This document shows positions 1 to 5,813 of a DNA stretch of 7,216 bases, in pieces. Each line of letters opens with the position of its first letter. The stretch's first letter is position 1. The notes under the pieces are model-generated. The model saw nothing but the letters and a program-made list of their open reading frames with translations. It was not told the origin of the DNA and did not search any database. Origin of the DNA: M55B120 sp965549355 (GTDB taxonomy: Bacteria; Actinomycetota; Humimicrobiia; Humimicrobiales; Humimicrobiaceae); contig CBEVGD010000090.1 of the NCBI GenBank assembly GCA_965549355.1, forward strand, positions 1-7,216, read 5' to 3'. A program made the position numbers and the translations under genes.

Positions 1-401
1 ATATATAAACCTGACCCCCCTACTATTACAGGGATCCGCTTCCTCTCTAAAAACTCTTCAGATATTATCCTGACTGCAATATCCTTAAATTCCATCACTG
101 TCAATTTATGGTCCGGTTCGAACATATCGATCATATATTGTTTGATGCCATAGATACCGGTATTTGCCTTGCCTGTACCAATATCCATTCCCCGGTATGT
201 CTGCATCGAATCGGCCGATATTATATCAGTATCAAAAAGTGAAGCTATCTTTATTCCTAAACTGCTTTTTCCAATACCTGTGGGACCGCATAAGACTATT
301 ATTTTCTGCGTCTTAAGCAATTTATCAATCAAAATATCCAGCTTGATCAAATCTCTTTCCAGAGCTGATTTTAACTTTTCTTTATCCGGCTTTTTTAACA
401 T
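1..401 (-). CDS. miaA: tRNA dimethylallyltransferase MiaA, N-terminal part (cut by window edge)
   Basis: MiaA transfers a dimethylallyl group to N6 of A37 in tRNAs that read codons starting with U, giving i6A, the substrate of MiaB. My hand translation gives 133 residues before the left edge; about 300 are usual for the family. Visible motifs are the P-loop GPTGIGKS at 39-46, the substrate-tRNA motif DSMQTYRGMDIGTGKA at 64-79, and PVIVGGSGLY at 124-133. The ATG at 401-399 lies 8 nt after the miaB stop, so the two genes are probably cotranscribed and translationally coupled; I see no strong Shine-Dalgarno sequence. The P-loop usually lies within about 10-15 residues of the start, but here a lysine-rich, probably helical stretch of about 31 residues comes first. 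A TTG at 320-318 would give a start of more usual length. The usual histidines of the HHLID-like segment are replaced (KQYMID, 87-92). The family call is firm; the exact start is not. Confidence 0.93.
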   Translation of the reverse strand, partial: MLKKPDKEKLKSALERDLIKLDILIDKLLKTQKIIVLCGPTGIGKSSLGIKIASLFDTDIISADSMQTYRGMDIGTGKANTGIYGIKQYMIDMFEPDHKLTVMEFKDIAVRIISEEFLERKRIPVIVGGSGLY

Positions 402-409
402 AATCACTG

Positions 410-1756
410 CTATTTATTTATTGTCTTTCCGGTAAGATAAAATGACATCGCCTTTTCAATTTTTATATCTACTATTCTGCCGATAAGCTCTTTTTTGCCC
501 TTGAAATTTACAATCATATTATTTTCCATCCTGCCTCCCAGCATGCTTCCATCTTTTGGGCTAAAACCTTCTACTAATACTTTAACCATTTTTCCGACAT
601 ATTCTTTATTTCTTTCAAATGATATATTATTCTGGACCTCGAGAAGTTCACCAAACCATTCTTTCTTCTCCTTTAATGAAACAGGGTCGGCCATTTCTGC
701 TGCAGCTGTCCCTTCTCTTGGTGAATATATAAATGTGAAGGCTCTGTCATGCCTTACCCTTTCTACAATATCCATCGTATCATCAAAATCTCTTTTTTCT
801 TCACCGGGAAAACCTACTATTATATCTGTTGTTATTGAGTAGCCATTTATACTGCTTTTTACATTTTCCACAATATCCATATAGTCTTCTCTTGAATATT
901 TCCTGTTCATCATCTTAAGTATCCTATTTGAACCGGATTGAAGCGGCAGATGTATATGGTTCACTATATTAGCTCTATCCTTTATGACTCCTATAAGGTT
1001 TTCTGAATAATCCTTTGGGTGAGATGTCATAAATCTTATCCTCTCGAGCCCCTTGATATCTGAGACTTTTTCCAATAATCGGGAAAAATCCATAGCGGTG
1101 TTAAGATCCTTTCCATAGGAATTCACATTCTGTCCAAGAAGAGTGACTTCAAGGACCCCGTCGGACACCAATTTTTTAATGTTTTCGATTATAGGACCAG
1201 GATCAAGGGATCTTTCCCTTCCCCTTACATATGGGACAATACAATAAGAACAGAAATTGTTGCATCCGATTATAACCGGTACCAGCGCACTGTATTTATT
1301 GACCCTGCTTGCCCTGTCAAGATCATAATCAAAACCCTCGCTTATTACGGAACAGATATTGCTGCTGCCCACAAGCTTCTGTTCTATAAGGAAGGGCAGT
1401 TCTGAAATATTATGAGTACCGAATACTATGTCAACAAATGGACATCTCTCCTGTATTTCTTTCCCCATGCTTTGAGCTGTACACCCGCCTACACAGATTA
1501 TTAGATCATTGCGCAATTCTTTAAGATTTTTTAATTTTCCGAGATGGCCAAAGAGCCTGTTTTTTGCCTTTTCCCTTACGGCACATGTATTGATGATTAC
1601 TATGTTGGATTCTTCAGGAGATGGAACTACTTTGCATCCTTTTTCCTTCAGATAATAGAGGATTCTCTCAGAGTCATACTCATTCATCTGGCAGCCGAAT
1701 GTCTCTATATAGACTGAAGGTATTTCCTGGGTGAACGTATTTGAATTTATTGTCAT
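410..1756 (-). CDS. miaB: tRNA-2-methylthio-N6-dimethylallyladenosine synthase MiaB
   Basis: MiaB is a radical-SAM methylthiotransferase that converts i6A37 to ms2i6A37 in tRNA. The 448 residues match the normal family length. The N-terminal UPF0004 domain carries the three cysteines for the auxiliary [4Fe-4S] cluster: C22 (ETFGCQMNEYDSE), C58 (NTCAVREKA) and C92 (GGCTAQ). The radical-SAM domain has the CxxxCxxC motif at C165, C169 and C172 (GCNNFCSYCIVPYVRGRE). A TRAM RNA-binding domain fills about residues 385-446. YVRGRERS and HLPLQSGS are typical of MiaB rather than RimO or MtaB. The ATG at 1756 is preceded by AGGAGA (1767-1772) at good spacing. The gene lies 42 nt after the toxin stop and 8 nt before miaA. 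It may be read through from the toxin operon or have its own weak promoter; I could not identify one in the 42 nt. All key residues are present, so I expect an active enzyme. Confidence 0.97.
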   Translation of the reverse strand: MTINSNTFTQEIPSVYIETFGCQMNEYDSERILYYLKEKGCKVVPSPEESNIVIINTCAVREKAKNRLFGHLGKLKNLKELRNDLIICVGGCTAQSMGKEIQERCPFVDIVFGTHNISELPFLIEQKLVGSSNICSVISEGFDYDLDRASRVNKYSALVPVIIGCNNFCSYCIVPYVRGRERSLDPGPIIENIKKLVSDGVLEVTLLGQNVNSYGKDLNTAMDFSRLLEKVSDIKGLERIRFMTSHPKDYSENLIGVIKDRANIVNHIHLPLQSGSNRILKMMNRKYSREDYMDIVENVKSSINGYSITTDIIVGFPGEEKRDFDDTMDIVERVRHDRAFTFIYSPREGTAAAEMADPVSLKEKKEWFGELLEVQNNISFERNKEYVGKMVKVLVEGFSPKDGSMLGGRMENNMIVNFKGKKELIGRIVDIKIEKAMSFYLTGKTINK

Positions 1757-1798
1757 TTATAAAATTTCTCCTATTCATTACTACATAAGGTTTCCTAT

Positions 1799-2653
1799 TT
1801 ACAACTTCTGCATAATCACGTTAAACCGCTCAAAAACTTTATCAAGATCAAAAGTCTCACCTATTCTAATAACAGGAACTAATTCAGTTGATATCTGCTT
1901 ATTAAGCAAAGCAATAGATCTCTGATCCAGGCCAAAATCATGAACACAATTATCCCTGTATTTTTCCTCTTCAAGCTTTTTCTTAAAAATTGAAATAAAG
2001 TTTTTGTTTTTAAAATCAAATTTTGTCTCAGATATAAACCATAGATCATAGTAATCACGAATTGCCACATCTCTTCTTGTTATTGCGGCTTTAAGTTTTT
2101 CAGCCACAGTCTCATTTAATGTAAGTGACAATATCTTATTCTTAGGGATCAGGTCTTCTCCAGTAAACGGATCCTTGTAAAAATGGGCTATTATATTATG
2201 AACCGGTTTTTCAACAGGTGTTTGCCTCAGCGAGATCTCCAGTTTTATATTCTCATCCTTTCCTGAGATAAATGATGGATAGAAAATATTAAATACATAT
2301 TGTGTGGAATTATTAAAACCTTCGCCTTCAGGCTTTTTACTTTTTAAATCTAAAAGTTTTAAAAACTCCGGCATCTTTTCTCTTATAGGAGTGATTGTTC
2401 GAGACCTTTTAGAACAAGTCTCTAAACCTTCAGAGCAAAAGTATGTAAAGTCAATATCTTCGCTTAACCTGTGATAATTAAGGTGAATCTTGTTTAAAAG
2501 TGTTCCGCCTTTAAAAATAATCTTATCACTCAAATGTGAGTTAATATTATTTAAAATAAAGGTCAAATAGTAATACTTCTCGATGATCTCTAACCTGAAT
2601 TTAAATTTTTCTCCTATAAACGGTATTATTTGCTGCAGTTTGTCTCTATCCAT
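1799..2653 (-). CDS. abiEii: AbiEii/AbiGii-family nucleotidyltransferase toxin (type IV TA)
   Basis: This is the toxin of an AbiE-type toxin-antitoxin pair, a DNA polymerase beta-like nucleotidyltransferase. Known relatives cause reversible growth arrest and phage abortive infection; characterised MenT homologues add nucleotides to tRNA acceptor ends. With the chosen start it has 284 residues. Visible motifs are KGGT at 48-51, SEDIDF at 64-69 with the two metal-binding aspartates D66 and D68, an acidic residue E139 (KLEIS) that could be the third carboxylate, and the family's helical motif with E181, K186, R193 and RDYYDLW at 199-205. I chose the ATG at 2653 because GGAG (2665-2668) precedes it and because it leaves an 8-nt overlap with the antitoxin gene, typical of coupled TA genes. 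An in-frame ATG at 2689 would add 12 residues (296 aa) but has only a weak upstream signal and would overlap the antitoxin gene by 44 nt. No catalytic residue looks lost. The cellular target cannot be read from the sequence. Confidence 0.93.
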   Translation of the reverse strand: MDRDKLQQIIPFIGEKFKFRLEIIEKYYYLTFILNNINSHLSDKIIFKGGTLLNKIHLNYHRLSEDIDFTYFCSEGLETCSKRSRTITPIREKMPEFLKLLDLKSKKPEGEGFNNSTQYVFNIFYPSFISGKDENIKLEISLRQTPVEKPVHNIIAHFYKDPFTGEDLIPKNKILSLTLNETVAEKLKAAITRRDVAIRDYYDLWFISETKFDFKNKNFISIFKKKLEEEKYRDNCVHDFGLDQRSIALLNKQISTELVPVIRIGETFDLDKVFERFNVIMQKL

Positions 2654-3365
2654 TAATGATGATTCTCCATTTTTTATTGATTTTGCCATTTTTTACTTCT
2701 GTATCGTATAAAAAAGAATAACCCTTTTGTCCCGCATTTATTTTATTGAGCATTTTTCGAGAAGCTCCAAGCCTTTCCAGAAAAAACCCTATCCGCCTGC
2801 GGATTATTTGTACAGGATATCGTGCGGCATAATCTACAAAAACAGCCATATCAATATTCTCAAATTGTTCGGTTAAAATACTATATGCTTTTTTCACATC
2901 ATAAAATTCAAAGGTGTCTAACAGCGCTCTTTCCTTTGAAGCAAAAACAATATCCTCTCTGCTTATCCTGCGGGTTTCCAGACCATATATCCTATCAGGC
3001 AATACTTTAATTAACTTATACCTGATACCATCAATTGTTTTCCTTACTGAATATTTATTATTTATCACATGTATCATTTGAGCAATTTGTTCGGTAAAAC
3101 CATATGAGTTAAATACGCTTGAGTAGCCTATATAATATCTTGCTCCATTTGCTAATGCTTTTGCTATCAGATATTCATTACCTGCCCATTTCCCCTGAGG
3201 AGCTTTCATGGGAATAAAAAGGTAAGTATTCTTTATAATCTTTCTGAGTCTCTTCTTTTCGAGTAATTTCTTTATTAAATAATTTCCTTTTTGACTGCCG
3301 GCACAATAGAAATTTATTTCTTTCCTTGTGTAAATCTCTTTTCCCTCGAATTCAAGCCGGGTCAT
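2646..3365 (-). CDS. abiEi: AbiEi-family antitoxin and probable autorepressor (type IV TA)
   Basis: This is the antitoxin partner of the downstream AbiEii toxin. The 239 residues fit the usual AbiEi layout. Residues about 8-52 look like the N-terminal winged helix-turn-helix (TRKEINFYCAGSQKGNYLIK, then a basic stretch KKRLRKIIK and a YLFIP wing). They are followed by the conserved core with YIGYSSVFNSYGFTEQ (78-93) and ASKERALLDTFE (142-153), and a basic C-terminal part (IIRRRIGFFLERLG, 187-200). In characterised systems the toxin is not bound directly and the antitoxin represses its own operon through the winged helix. A promoter with an inverted repeat in its spacer lies about 95-120 bp upstream, which fits this role. 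The ATG at 3365 has only a modest ribosome-binding signal (AAAGAGAT), so a lower initiation rate is possible. The gene is first in the operon and ends inside the toxin start region (ATGGATAG). The family call is strong; autoregulation is inferred. Confidence 0.9.
   Translation of the reverse strand: MTRLEFEGKEIYTRKEINFYCAGSQKGNYLIKKLLEKKRLRKIIKNTYLFIPMKAPQGKWAGNEYLIAKALANGARYYIGYSSVFNSYGFTEQIAQMIHVINNKYSVRKTIDGIRYKLIKVLPDRIYGLETRRISREDIVFASKERALLDTFEFYDVKKAYSILTEQFENIDMAVFVDYAARYPVQIIRRRIGFFLERLGASRKMLNKINAGQKGYSFLYDTEVKNGKINKKWRIIING
2663..2668 (-). promoter_or_regulatory. Ribosome binding site of abiEii inside the antitoxin gene
   Basis: The minus strand reads GGAGAA here, 9 nt before the ATG at 2653-2651. 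It lies within the last codons of the antitoxin gene. It decides the toxin start in favour of 2653 over the upstream in-frame ATG at 2689, whose upstream sequence has no comparable Shine-Dalgarno match. Confidence 0.7.
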
Positions 3366-3422
3366 GAGGTCTATCTCTTTAATAGAAAGCGTTCTTTTGT
3401 TTATTATTTTCAGTTTCGTATT

Positions 3423-3434
3423 TCACCCCAGTGA
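3423..3434. repeat. Short palindrome in the presumed abiE leader
   Basis: The sequence TCACCCCAGTGA has 4-bp arms (TCAC/GTGA) and a 4-nt centre. It lies about 58-69 bp before the antitoxin start codon and roughly 15-25 bp downstream of the predicted transcription start. It could be a second operator or just chance; the arms are short. Confidence 0.3.
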
Positions 3435-3457
3435 GTGCATTATGTTTAACTAAAAAT

Positions 3458-3486
3458 AATATAACTTTTTTAATGTTATCTGTCAA
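3458..3486 (-). promoter_or_regulatory. Predicted sigma70 promoter of the abiEi-abiEii operon
   Basis: On the minus strand there is a perfect -35 box TTGACA (3486-3481), a spacer of exactly 17 bp, and a -10 box TATATT (3463-3458), one base from consensus. Transcription would start near 3450 and leave a leader of about 85 nt before the antitoxin ATG at 3365. It is the best promoter-like match I found in the gap and faces the TA operon. The AT-rich context raises the chance of random -10 matches, but a perfect -35 at ideal spacing is much less likely by chance. Confidence 0.7.
3461..3479. promoter_or_regulatory. Inverted repeat in the abiE promoter spacer, candidate operator
   Basis: The arms ATAAC (3461-3465) and GTTAT (3475-3479) are perfect inverted repeats separated by 9 bp of T/A-rich DNA. 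The site fills the space between the -35 and -10 boxes and overlaps the -10 by three bases. A protein bound here would block RNA polymerase. Characterised AbiEi antitoxins repress their own promoters by binding inverted repeats, so this is a natural candidate site. The assignment is inferred; the arms are only 5 bp. Confidence 0.45.
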
Positions 3487-3559
3487 ATCAATATTTTTAT
3501 GCTCTGTTAAAATATCAAATAATTTTTTTGTTACAGGAATTCATATTTTTTATTAAATA

Positions 3560-3640
3560 AACCTTTACTATTCTTTATGCTGGTTCTGTTATATCTGTAG
3601 TATTAGGTTCTATAGGTTATCTGCTAAATAACCTATACTA
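3560..3640. repeat. Cluster of AACCT..TACTA-like repeats
   Basis: Related short units occur in both orientations: AACCTTTACTA at 3560-3570 (plus), AACCTAATACTA read from 3609 to 3598 (minus), TAACCTATA read from 3619 to 3611 (minus), and TAACCTATACTA at 3629-3640 (plus). They alternate in orientation and end about 75 bp upstream of the abiE -35 box. They might be regulator sites, remnants of a mobile-element end, or AT-rich coincidence. No function is assigned. Confidence 0.45.
3611..3637. repeat. Perfect 10-bp inverted repeat (hairpin or operator)
   Basis: The arm TATAGGTTAT (3611-3620) and its exact complement ATAACCTATA (3628-3637) flank a 7-nt centre, CTGCTAA. On the minus strand a run of eight T comes before, not after, the stem, so it does not look like an intrinsic terminator for the leftward Flx-like operon. 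On the plus strand it is followed by A residues, so it does not work that way either. A dimeric-protein binding site or an element remnant remains possible. Confidence 0.7.
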
Positions 3641-3816
3641 AAAAAAATTACATTACTGATTCATCACACCGTTATCATCTTGAATAATATTAACTAATAA
3701 GAATTTTTAAAAAGATGAAAAGAGTTTATCTGTATTCTATAACAAGGACCATGGCAGTCCTAACTTCTCCATTTATTTCCATGTCCTTAAAGAATGACAG
3801 TACATACCAGCATTAA

Positions 3817-4674
3817 TTACATAAAAGGTTCCGGGTTCTCATTTAATTGTTTCAGTGAAAATACAGGACCGTCCACACAGACAAATTTTTCACCAATATT
3901 GCACCTGCCGCATTTTCCAACACCACATTTCATCCTTCTTTCAAGCGTTGTGTAGATCATATCTTCTTTGAAACCCAGTCTGTCCAATGCTTCAAGGGTA
4001 AATTTGATCATGATCGGAGGACCGCAGGTTATAGCTATGGTATTCACCGGAGAAGGATTCAATGCCTCCAGTATATTGGGGCACAGACCCACTTTCTTGT
4101 CCCATCCGTCACATGCTGTATCAATAGTAGAAATAACTTTTATATCCTCTGATTTATCCCATGATCCTATATCATCCTTAAAACAAAAATCTTCCGGGGT
4201 ACGTGCCGCAGCAAGCAGTGTCAGCTCCCCGTATTTCTCCTTATTTTCCAGCATATAATAAATCAAAGGCCGCAGAGGAGCCAGTCCGATCCCGCCGCCT
4301 ATAAAGATAATATTTTTCCCTTCCATCTCCTTATACGGGAAGCAGTTTCCCAGGGGAGCCCTGATCCCAATTTTTTCTCCCTCAGTTAAATTATGGATGG
4401 CTTTTGTATTGACTCCTGCTTTCATAACTGAAAATTGCAGGTATTCTTTATTTGAAGGCGGTGAATTTATGACAAAAGTTGATTCTCCAAATCCAAAAAC
4501 TGATATCTGCCCCACCTGGCCCGGTTCAAAGCTAAATTTTTCCCTCTCATCCTTATCATCTATGACGACCTGTATCGTAACGATATTTGATGTCTCGCTT
4601 ATTACTTTTACAACCGTGGCAATCTCAGGACAATAAGGATTTTTATCTTTCAAAATTGTCTTTTCCTCTTCCAT
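3817..4674 (-). CDS. FAD/NAD(P)-binding reductase with C-terminal [2Fe-2S] site (FlxA/AsrB/sulfhydrogenase-gamma type)
   Basis: This cytoplasmic flavoprotein probably oxidises NAD(P)H and passes electrons to its iron-sulfur partners. With the start used here it has 285 residues, typical of the family. Residues about 15-112 form the FAD-binding barrel, with the flavin motif FVINSPP (67-73) and APLGN (106-110). The NAD(P)-binding domain has IGGGIGLAPLRPL (125-137) and CGPP (217-220). C250, C255, C258 and C266 form the PyrK-like [2Fe-2S] site (CGVGKCGRC). The open frame continues up to an ATG at 4782, but those 36 extra residues lie in the 3' end of the upstream gene, look unlike protein of this family, and are replaced by the ATG at 4674, 32 nt after the upstream stop. 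No Shine-Dalgarno sequence is visible before that ATG, so initiation may rely on coupling or an unstructured AT-rich leader. As last gene of the operon it completes an Flx-like set. AsrB and hydrogenase gamma subunits are close relatives; the neighbours favour Flx. Confidence 0.88.
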   Translation of the reverse strand: MEEEKTILKDKNPYCPEIATVVKVISETSNIVTIQVVIDDKDEREKFSFEPGQVGQISVFGFGESTFVINSPPSNKEYLQFSVMKAGVNTKAIHNLTEGEKIGIRAPLGNCFPYKEMEGKNIIFIGGGIGLAPLRPLIYYMLENKEKYGELTLLAAARTPEDFCFKDDIGSWDKSEDIKVISTIDTACDGWDKKVGLCPNILEALNPSPVNTIAITCGPPIMIKFTLEALDRLGFKEDMIYTTLERRMKCGVGKCGRCNIGEKFVCVDGPVFSLKQLNENPEPFM

Positions 4675-4706
4675 TTTATTATTAATATATAATTTAATGC
4701 TGATCT

Positions 4707-5813
4707 TTACTTTTTGGCATTTTCTATAACCGTGCTTACTACTTCCCTGATATCGACTCCTGCCGGGCATACCTCTATGCATCTTCCGCAGCCTATGCAG
4801 TATGCAATTCCATTTCTCTTAATATTGTAGTTATATTTACAATTGATTTTATTCCTGTACCGCTTACTTTTATCCGCTCTTGGATTATGTCCGCTGGCTT
4901 CAAGAGTATAATAACTATTCATGCAGTAATCCCAGGTTCTGTATCTCTCACCTTTCAGATCTTTTTGTTCATCACGGATATTAAAACAAAAGCATGTCGG
5001 GCAGACATAGGTACAGGCTGCACAACCAATGCACTTTGCTGTGACCTTCTCCCATACATCAGAAAGGAAAGACTTGTCCATTAATCCAGGGAATTCCTTA
5101 ATATCGATCCCTCCCCAGTATTTTTGGATCATTTTAACTGCCCGGGCTTCCGCATCGTCTATTTTTCTCTTGCTATCTTCCGGCAGATCTTTGTCAGATA
5201 TAAGGTCCCTGCCTTCATCAGCCGCATCTTTAGCTTCTTCACTGATTTTGACGATCGCATAACCATCATCCACCTCTACCATACCGATATCTGCATCTTT
5301 AAAGTCAAAAGGGTGTCCGCCCACAGAAGTGCAAAAACAATCAGGGTGCGGATTGCTGCAGCCGATTGATATAAAAAGGCTATCCTTTCTTTTATCAAGG
5401 TAGTATGAATCGGTCTTATCACCTTCTCCAAATATTTTGTCCAGCCTTTTAATGCCTGCAATATCACATGGCTTGATCCCAAATATTATTTTAGGCTTAC
5501 CGGTGTCTTTGTCAGGTGTCTTTAGTTCTATGTCTACTTCCTGAGGAGTATCAATATCTTTTTTATATTCAAAATCAAAAAATTTCTCAGTTGATGGAAA
5601 GAATATATCTTTAGGGCTTTTTTTAGTTTTTTCAGTAAAATTTATTCTGAATGTATCTTTTCCTTCAGTTTTATTTTTATAGCTTTCCCAGTCCATAAAA
5701 TCTATGATGCTTCTCTCAGTATCCTGAACCGGCAGATAGACCCTGAATTTGCTGCTCAGATTATTAAGCCATTGGTCCAAATTTTTTTTATGGATAAAAC
5801 TTATTGCTTTCAT
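4707..5813 (-). CDS. 4Fe-4S dicluster electron-transfer subunit (FlxB/AsrA/sulfhydrogenase-beta type)
   Basis: This protein probably relays electrons between the FAD/NAD(P)-binding reductase encoded next and the rest of the complex. The 368 residues have two parts. The N-terminal half has the family signature FGIKPCDIAGIKRLD (111-125) with C116, then GC at 151-152 and CFC at 159-161; these four cysteines could hold a further cluster. The C-terminal half has two ferredoxin-like sites: CIGCAACTYVCP (261-272, with extra C274 and C276) and CIGCGRCIEVCP (339-350). The ATG at 5813 overlaps the previous stop as ATGA and follows a good site (AGAGGA). Compared with the usual HydB/AsrA relatives, the segment before the second site (about 312-335) is basic and carries an extra C325. 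No membrane segment or signal peptide is seen. The name Flx rests on neighbours as well as on the protein itself. Confidence 0.87.
   Translation of the reverse strand: MKAISFIHKKNLDQWLNNLSSKFRVYLPVQDTERSIIDFMDWESYKNKTEGKDTFRINFTEKTKKSPKDIFFPSTEKFFDFEYKKDIDTPQEVDIELKTPDKDTGKPKIIFGIKPCDIAGIKRLDKIFGEGDKTDSYYLDKRKDSLFISIGCSNPHPDCFCTSVGGHPFDFKDADIGMVEVDDGYAIVKISEEAKDAADEGRDLISDKDLPEDSKRKIDDAEARAVKMIQKYWGGIDIKEFPGLMDKSFLSDVWEKVTAKCIGCAACTYVCPTCFCFNIRDEQKDLKGERYRTWDYCMNSYYTLEASGHNPRADKSKRYRNKINCKYNYNIKRNGIAYCIGCGRCIEVCPAGVDIREVVSTVIENAKK

Larger units (their letters stand above)
3366..3816. other. 451-bp AT-rich gap between the Flx-like operon and the abiE operon
   Basis: No convincing gene is visible on either strand. 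The half near the antitoxin carries the abiE promoter, a spacer inverted repeat and a short palindrome in the presumed leader. The middle (3560-3640) carries inverted and direct repeats. On the minus strand, a 53-codon open stretch (3379-3540) has no ATG and overlaps the promoter, so I do not call it a gene. A second stretch (about 3726-3812), between stop codons, could encode about 28 residues ending EYR and may be a gene remnant. An oligo-T run on the minus strand at 3641-3648 has no good stem before it, so I see no clear terminator for the Flx-like operon. Confidence 0.6.

Noticed and set aside
495..842. A 115-codon open frame on the plus strand inside miaB.
   Set aside because: It is antisense to well-conserved miaB sequence, shows no recognisable domain, and is best explained as a shadow frame.
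1757..1830. A separate promoter for miaB just upstream of its start.
   Set aside because: Weak -10-like strings occur, but none has a matching -35 at proper spacing, so I did not list one.
3379..3540. A 53-codon open stretch on the minus strand ending 13 nt before the antitoxin ATG.
   Set aside because: It has no ATG and no ribosome site, and it covers the predicted promoter. Its AT-rich codons can arise by chance in such DNA.
3641..3648. An oligo-T run on the minus strand as a terminator for the Flx-like operon.
   Set aside because: I found no stable GC-containing stem directly before it; the perfect hairpin lies after it in the direction of transcription.
3745..3761. Short hairpin AGGAC-N7-GTCCT after the Flx-like operon.
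   Set aside because: The stem is only 5 bp and no T-run follows on the minus strand, so it is not a credible intrinsic terminator.
4675..4782. Extension of the FAD-protein frame to an upstream ATG at 4782 (36 more residues).
   Set aside because: It overlaps the 3' end of the preceding iron-sulfur gene in another frame, and the added residues do not resemble the family. The ATG at 4674 gives the normal length.
5029..5482. Open frames on the plus strand and in other minus frames opposite the iron-sulfur genes.
   Set aside because: They lie fully inside genes with clear family motifs, show no known motif and have no ribosome sites; they are shadows.
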